From positions 1-64,000 of the forward strand of contig NZ_JAEKMI010000013.1 of NCBI RefSeq assembly GCF_020217485.1: DNA of 64,000 nucleotides, in the 5' to 3' direction. The DNA is from Mycobacterium sp. WUMAC-067. Its GTDB lineage: Bacteria; Actinomycetota; Actinomycetes; Mycobacteriales; Mycobacteriaceae. Below are positions 61,806 to 64,000 of this stretch, piece by piece (position 1 is the stretch's first letter; each line of letters opens with the position of its first letter). Under the pieces are notes generated by a model. That model had not been told where the DNA came from, ran no database searches, and saw nothing but the letters and a program-made list of their open reading frames with translations. The position numbers and the translations under genes were made by a program.

Positions 61806-62198
61806 TCACTCGTCGAGCGTGACCGGGATGGGCTGATAACGGGTCCGCGGGGCGGTGTCGCCGGTGTCGGTCGCGCCGCCGGGCGGACCGTCGGGCGGGG
61901 GCTCCGGTGTCGGTGTGGACGCCCGGTCGATGTCACTGGCATCACTGACGATGTCGCGGATCACCTGAAGCAAGGCGACGCTGTGGTCGGCGATCGCGGT
62001 GAGCAAGGGGTGCTGGTCGCCGGTCGCCAACGCGGCCAGCGCGCACACCGGGCACCACACCTGCTGGCACTTGCCGGTGCCGGGTCCGGCGCCCGCCGTC
62101 AGCGCCGCCGCCGCGCGCACGGCGGGGTCGATTCCGTCCAGGATCGACTGGGCGAGCCTGCGTAGCTCCGGACCGATTTCGGGATGAGCCCCACTCAC
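61806..62198 (-). CDS. Conserved hypothetical protein with Cys cluster (Rv2183c-like)
   Basis: A 130-residue protein. A helical N-terminal half holds KCQQVWCPVCALAAL with three Cys, possibly a metal site, and the C-terminal half is Pro/Thr/Asp-rich and probably disordered. Function unknown. ATG at 62198 overlaps the stop of the ArsA-like ATPase gene by four bases, so translation is likely coupled; the association of these two is conserved in mycobacteria. Confidence 0.85.
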   Translation of the reverse strand: MSGAHPEIGPELRRLAQSILDGIDPAVRAAAALTAGAGPGTGKCQQVWCPVCALAALATGDQHPLLTAIADHSVALLQVIRDIVSDASDIDRASTPTPEPPPDGPPGGATDTGDTAPRTRYQPIPVTLDE

Positions 62199-63454
62199 TT
62201 AGGCCACACCTCCGGATCTGGTCGAAAACGCACCGTCAACTCACCACCGCGCACGCGTGCGTCGAGCACCGTGCAGCGCCTGAGCACGGACGCCAACTTC
62301 ACCCTGCGCCGCAATCCGCCGGCGCTGATGATCAGGTCGTCATCGACGCGCCCCAGGGTCAGCGCCGACGGATCGAGTTGCGGCAACGCTAGCCGCAACC
62401 GGTAGACGGACCCAAGTCCCGTCCCGGATTCGAGGTCGACGGTGGGCCGCAACGGGCCCGGCGGCGCGGTGCCCCCCCGGCGGCGGGCGGCGTCGAGCAG
62501 CGCGCCCAGCGCCTTGGCGCCGATCGGCTCCCCGGACAGGTGTGGGGTCATCACGAGGGCCACCTCGCCGATGGTGGCGTCGAGTTCGTCGAGCACACCC
62601 TGCTGCTCGGCGATGCGTTCGGTGTACCAGTAGAAGGCCGGGTGCTCGGGCAGGTTGCGGTACTCGTACGAGTCGTCTTGCAGCAGAACCTGGTTCACGA
62701 TCAGCTCTTCGACGCGCACGCCCATCAAGGCCAGCGACCCCAGCGTCCGCGCCGCCTCCGCGGCCACCACCCGCTCGGGGGTCAACACCAGGTGCGCGCT
62801 GACCAGCTCGCCGTCGGTGAGCAGCGCGCCGAGCGCCTCCACGCTAGAGCTGATGCGCTCGAGCAGCTCGACCACCGCCGCCGACCGGGCGTCGTCGGCC
62901 GTGACGGACAGCCGGCGATGCCGCGGCCACGCCCGCTCGACGTACAGCCCGAAGGTGGCGGGCAGCGTCAACATCCGCAGCGCGTCCGCGGTGGATGCGC
63001 AATCGACCACCACGCGGTCCCATCGCCCCGAGCCGGCCAGCTCGCCGACGGCGTACAGGCCGAGCACCTCCTGAACACCGGGCAGCGCCGAAAGCTCTTC
63101 GGGCGCAATGGTGCTCAATTCGGAGTCGGGGAACCGCCGGTCCAAGGTGGCGACGACGTCACGCCAGCGGACCTCCAGCAGGCCGAGGGTGTCCAACGCC
63201 AGCGCATCGAGGAACCCGCCGCCGGCCTCCGCGTCATCGGCGAGCACCCGCACGAGTTCGTCTTGGCTGGGCGGGACGGGGGTGCCCAGCACATCACCCA
63301 GGGAGTGCGCCTGGTCGGTGGACACCACCAGCACCCGCTGTCCCGCGCTCGCAGAACTGACCGCGGTGGCGCACGCCAGGGTGGATTTGCCTACCCCGCC
63401 TTTGCCAACGAAGAGGCTGATGCGGGCCGGGGCGGGCTCAGCCGTCTCACTCAG
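62195..63454 (-). CDS. ArsA/GET3-like P-loop ATPase (Rv2184c type)
   Basis: About 419 residues. Walker [18 protein letters not shown] is near residue 15, the switch region VLVVSTDQAHSLGDVLG follows, and WDRVVVDCASTADALRMLTL holds the Walker-B-like Asp. The frame has no ATG, GTG or TTG upstream of Walker A: the last stop is at 63470-63472, and the best start is a CTG at 63454 (LSETAEP), which overlaps the end of the TB16.3 gene. Starting at the GTG at 63334 would delete the P-loop. Role unknown; GET3-like proteins carry hydrophobic clients or act as regulators. Confidence 0.87.
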   Translation of the reverse strand: MSETAEPAPARISLFVGKGGVGKSTLACATAVSSASAGQRVLVVSTDQAHSLGDVLGTPVPPSQDELVRVLADDAEAGGGFLDALALDTLGLLEVRWRDVVATLDRRFPDSELSTIAPEELSALPGVQEVLGLYAVGELAGSGRWDRVVVDCASTADALRMLTLPATFGLYVERAWPRHRRLSVTADDARSAAVVELLERISSSVEALGALLTDGELVSAHLVLTPERVVAAEAARTLGSLALMGVRVEELIVNQVLLQDDSYEYRNLPEHPAFYWYTERIAEQQGVLDELDATIGEVALVMTPHLSGEPIGAKALGALLDAARRRGGTAPPGPLRPTVDLESGTGLGSVYRLRLALPQLDPSALTLGRVDDDLIISAGGLRRRVKLASVLRRCTVLDARVRGGELTVRFRPDPEVWPK

Positions 63455-63884
63455 CCTCGACTCGTTTCTTCAGATCCTTCAACGCGGTGTCGGTCAAACG
63501 CCGCTCGGCCTTGCGCTTGAGCAGGCCGATCATCGGCATGGCCAGGTCAACGGAGAGTTCGTACGTCACTTCGGTGCCAGATCCCTTGGGCGCCAACCGA
63601 TATGAGCCCTCAAGGGAACGCAGCAGCGAGCTCGACACCAGCGTCCAGCTGACCGATTGGCGATCTTTGGGCCATTGATAGGACATGACCATGGTGTCTT
63701 TGAGGACGGTGGCGTCCATGACGATCCGCGCCACCTTCGGGTAGCCGTCGGCGTCCTTCTCCTGGACCTCGGCTTCCTTGTACTCCGAGATCCACTGCGG
63801 GTAGGAGTCGATATCCGCGATCACCTTCATCACGGTGCCCGGGTCGGCTTCGATGTAGATGGTTTGTGTCGTCTTCTCCGCCAC
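63447..63884 (-). CDS. SRPBCC/START-family protein (TB16.3, Rv2185c type)
   Basis: A 145-residue lipid-binding-type (polyketide cyclase/dehydrase) fold. Conserved parts are TIYIEADPGTVMKVIADIDS, YPQWISEYKEAEV and the final amphipathic helix with TALKDLKKRVE. Ligand unknown; proteins of this type bind hydrophobic molecules in the cytoplasm. GTG at 63884 follows AACCAG without a strong site. It is the first gene of the run 63884-61806, since each of the next two genes overlaps its predecessor. Confidence 0.9.
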   Translation of the reverse strand: MAEKTTQTIYIEADPGTVMKVIADIDSYPQWISEYKEAEVQEKDADGYPKVARIVMDATVLKDTMVMSYQWPKDRQSVSWTLVSSSLLRSLEGSYRLAPKGSGTEVTYELSVDLAMPMIGLLKRKAERRLTDTALKDLKKRVEAE

Positions 63885-64000
63885 CTGGTTGCTGCCCTCT
63901 CTCCCGCAAGCCGATCTGCCCCGGCCGCTCCGAACCTGCCGTGCGGGGACCCCCGTGGGTCTCGGTCCGAAACGGTACTCTCTGCGCGGACCTGACCCGG
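63885..64000. other. Right-edge sequence upstream of TB16.3 gene
   Basis: 116 bases to the window edge with no gene that can be supported; expected to contain the promoter of the TB16.3-ATPase operon. The window ends before any promoter or neighbour can be defined. Confidence 0.35.

Overview
The window is a high-GC actinobacterial chromosome segment, almost certainly from a slow-growing Mycobacterium. The evidence is mycothiol synthesis (mshC), wag31, the lipomannan mannosyltransferases mptA and mptC, pknL with its DNA-binding substrate, lipoproteins LppL and LppM, and a gene order that follows the M. tuberculosis Rv2130c-Rv2185c block from about 8.7 kb to the right edge. The differences from M. 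tuberculosis (an NRPS locus, no IS6110, extra cassettes, GC-rich interspersed repeats) suggest a non-tuberculous species, possibly close to the M. avium complex. The species call is inference.

Layout. 1-8.6 kb is accessory: the start of a nonribosomal peptide synthetase that runs off the left edge, its MbtH partner, and two tandem paralogous large ATP-binding LuxR-type (LAL) regulators, all on the minus strand. 8.7-19.8 kb is conserved: mshC, an inserted aldehyde dehydrogenase, cysQ, a kinase-like protein, a DUF3090 protein, a histidine phosphatase, lppL, a DUF5703 protein, pyrD, a PEBP protein, an M20 peptidase and tRNA-Leu(GAG). uppP, which sits in this block in M. tuberculosis, is absent. 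19.8-24.3 kb is a variable region at the 3' end of tRNA-Leu. A 20-base copy of the tRNA end lies 2.87 kb downstream and frames an AbiE/MenAT-like nucleotidyltransferase toxin-antitoxin pair and a frameshifted gene; an unrecognised membrane protein follows.

24.3-48.7 kb is the division and cell-wall (dcw) cluster, read on the minus strand from mraZ to wag31: mraZ, rsmH, ftsL, pbpB, murE, murF, mraY, murD, ftsW, murG, murC, ftsQ, ftsZ, pgeF, yggS-like, sepF, yggT-like, wag31. Most junctions overlap by 1 or 4 bases. A divergent TetR/FAD-monooxygenase cassette with its own operator palindrome splits the cluster between murE and pbpB. Upstream of mraZ are three exactly 10-bp-spaced TGGGG MraZ boxes.

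49-64 kb holds envelope and metabolic genes: a DUF3040 protein, a GNAT enzyme, lppM, an Rv2172c-type methylenetetrahydrofolate reductase, idsA2, mptA, an Rv2175c-type regulator, pknL, class II DAHP synthase, RNase AS, a membrane protein, mptC, a PlsC-like acyltransferase, a small Cys-containing protein, an ArsA-like ATPase and a START/SRPBCC protein.

The most notable items are the NRPS/MbtH/double-LAL locus, the tRNA-Leu island remnant with its toxin-antitoxin pair, the cassette inside the dcw cluster, a GC-rich interspersed repeat that ends two genes and lengthens rsmH in frame, and the missing uppP. Long plus-strand open frames opposite these genes are high-GC shadows and are left out.
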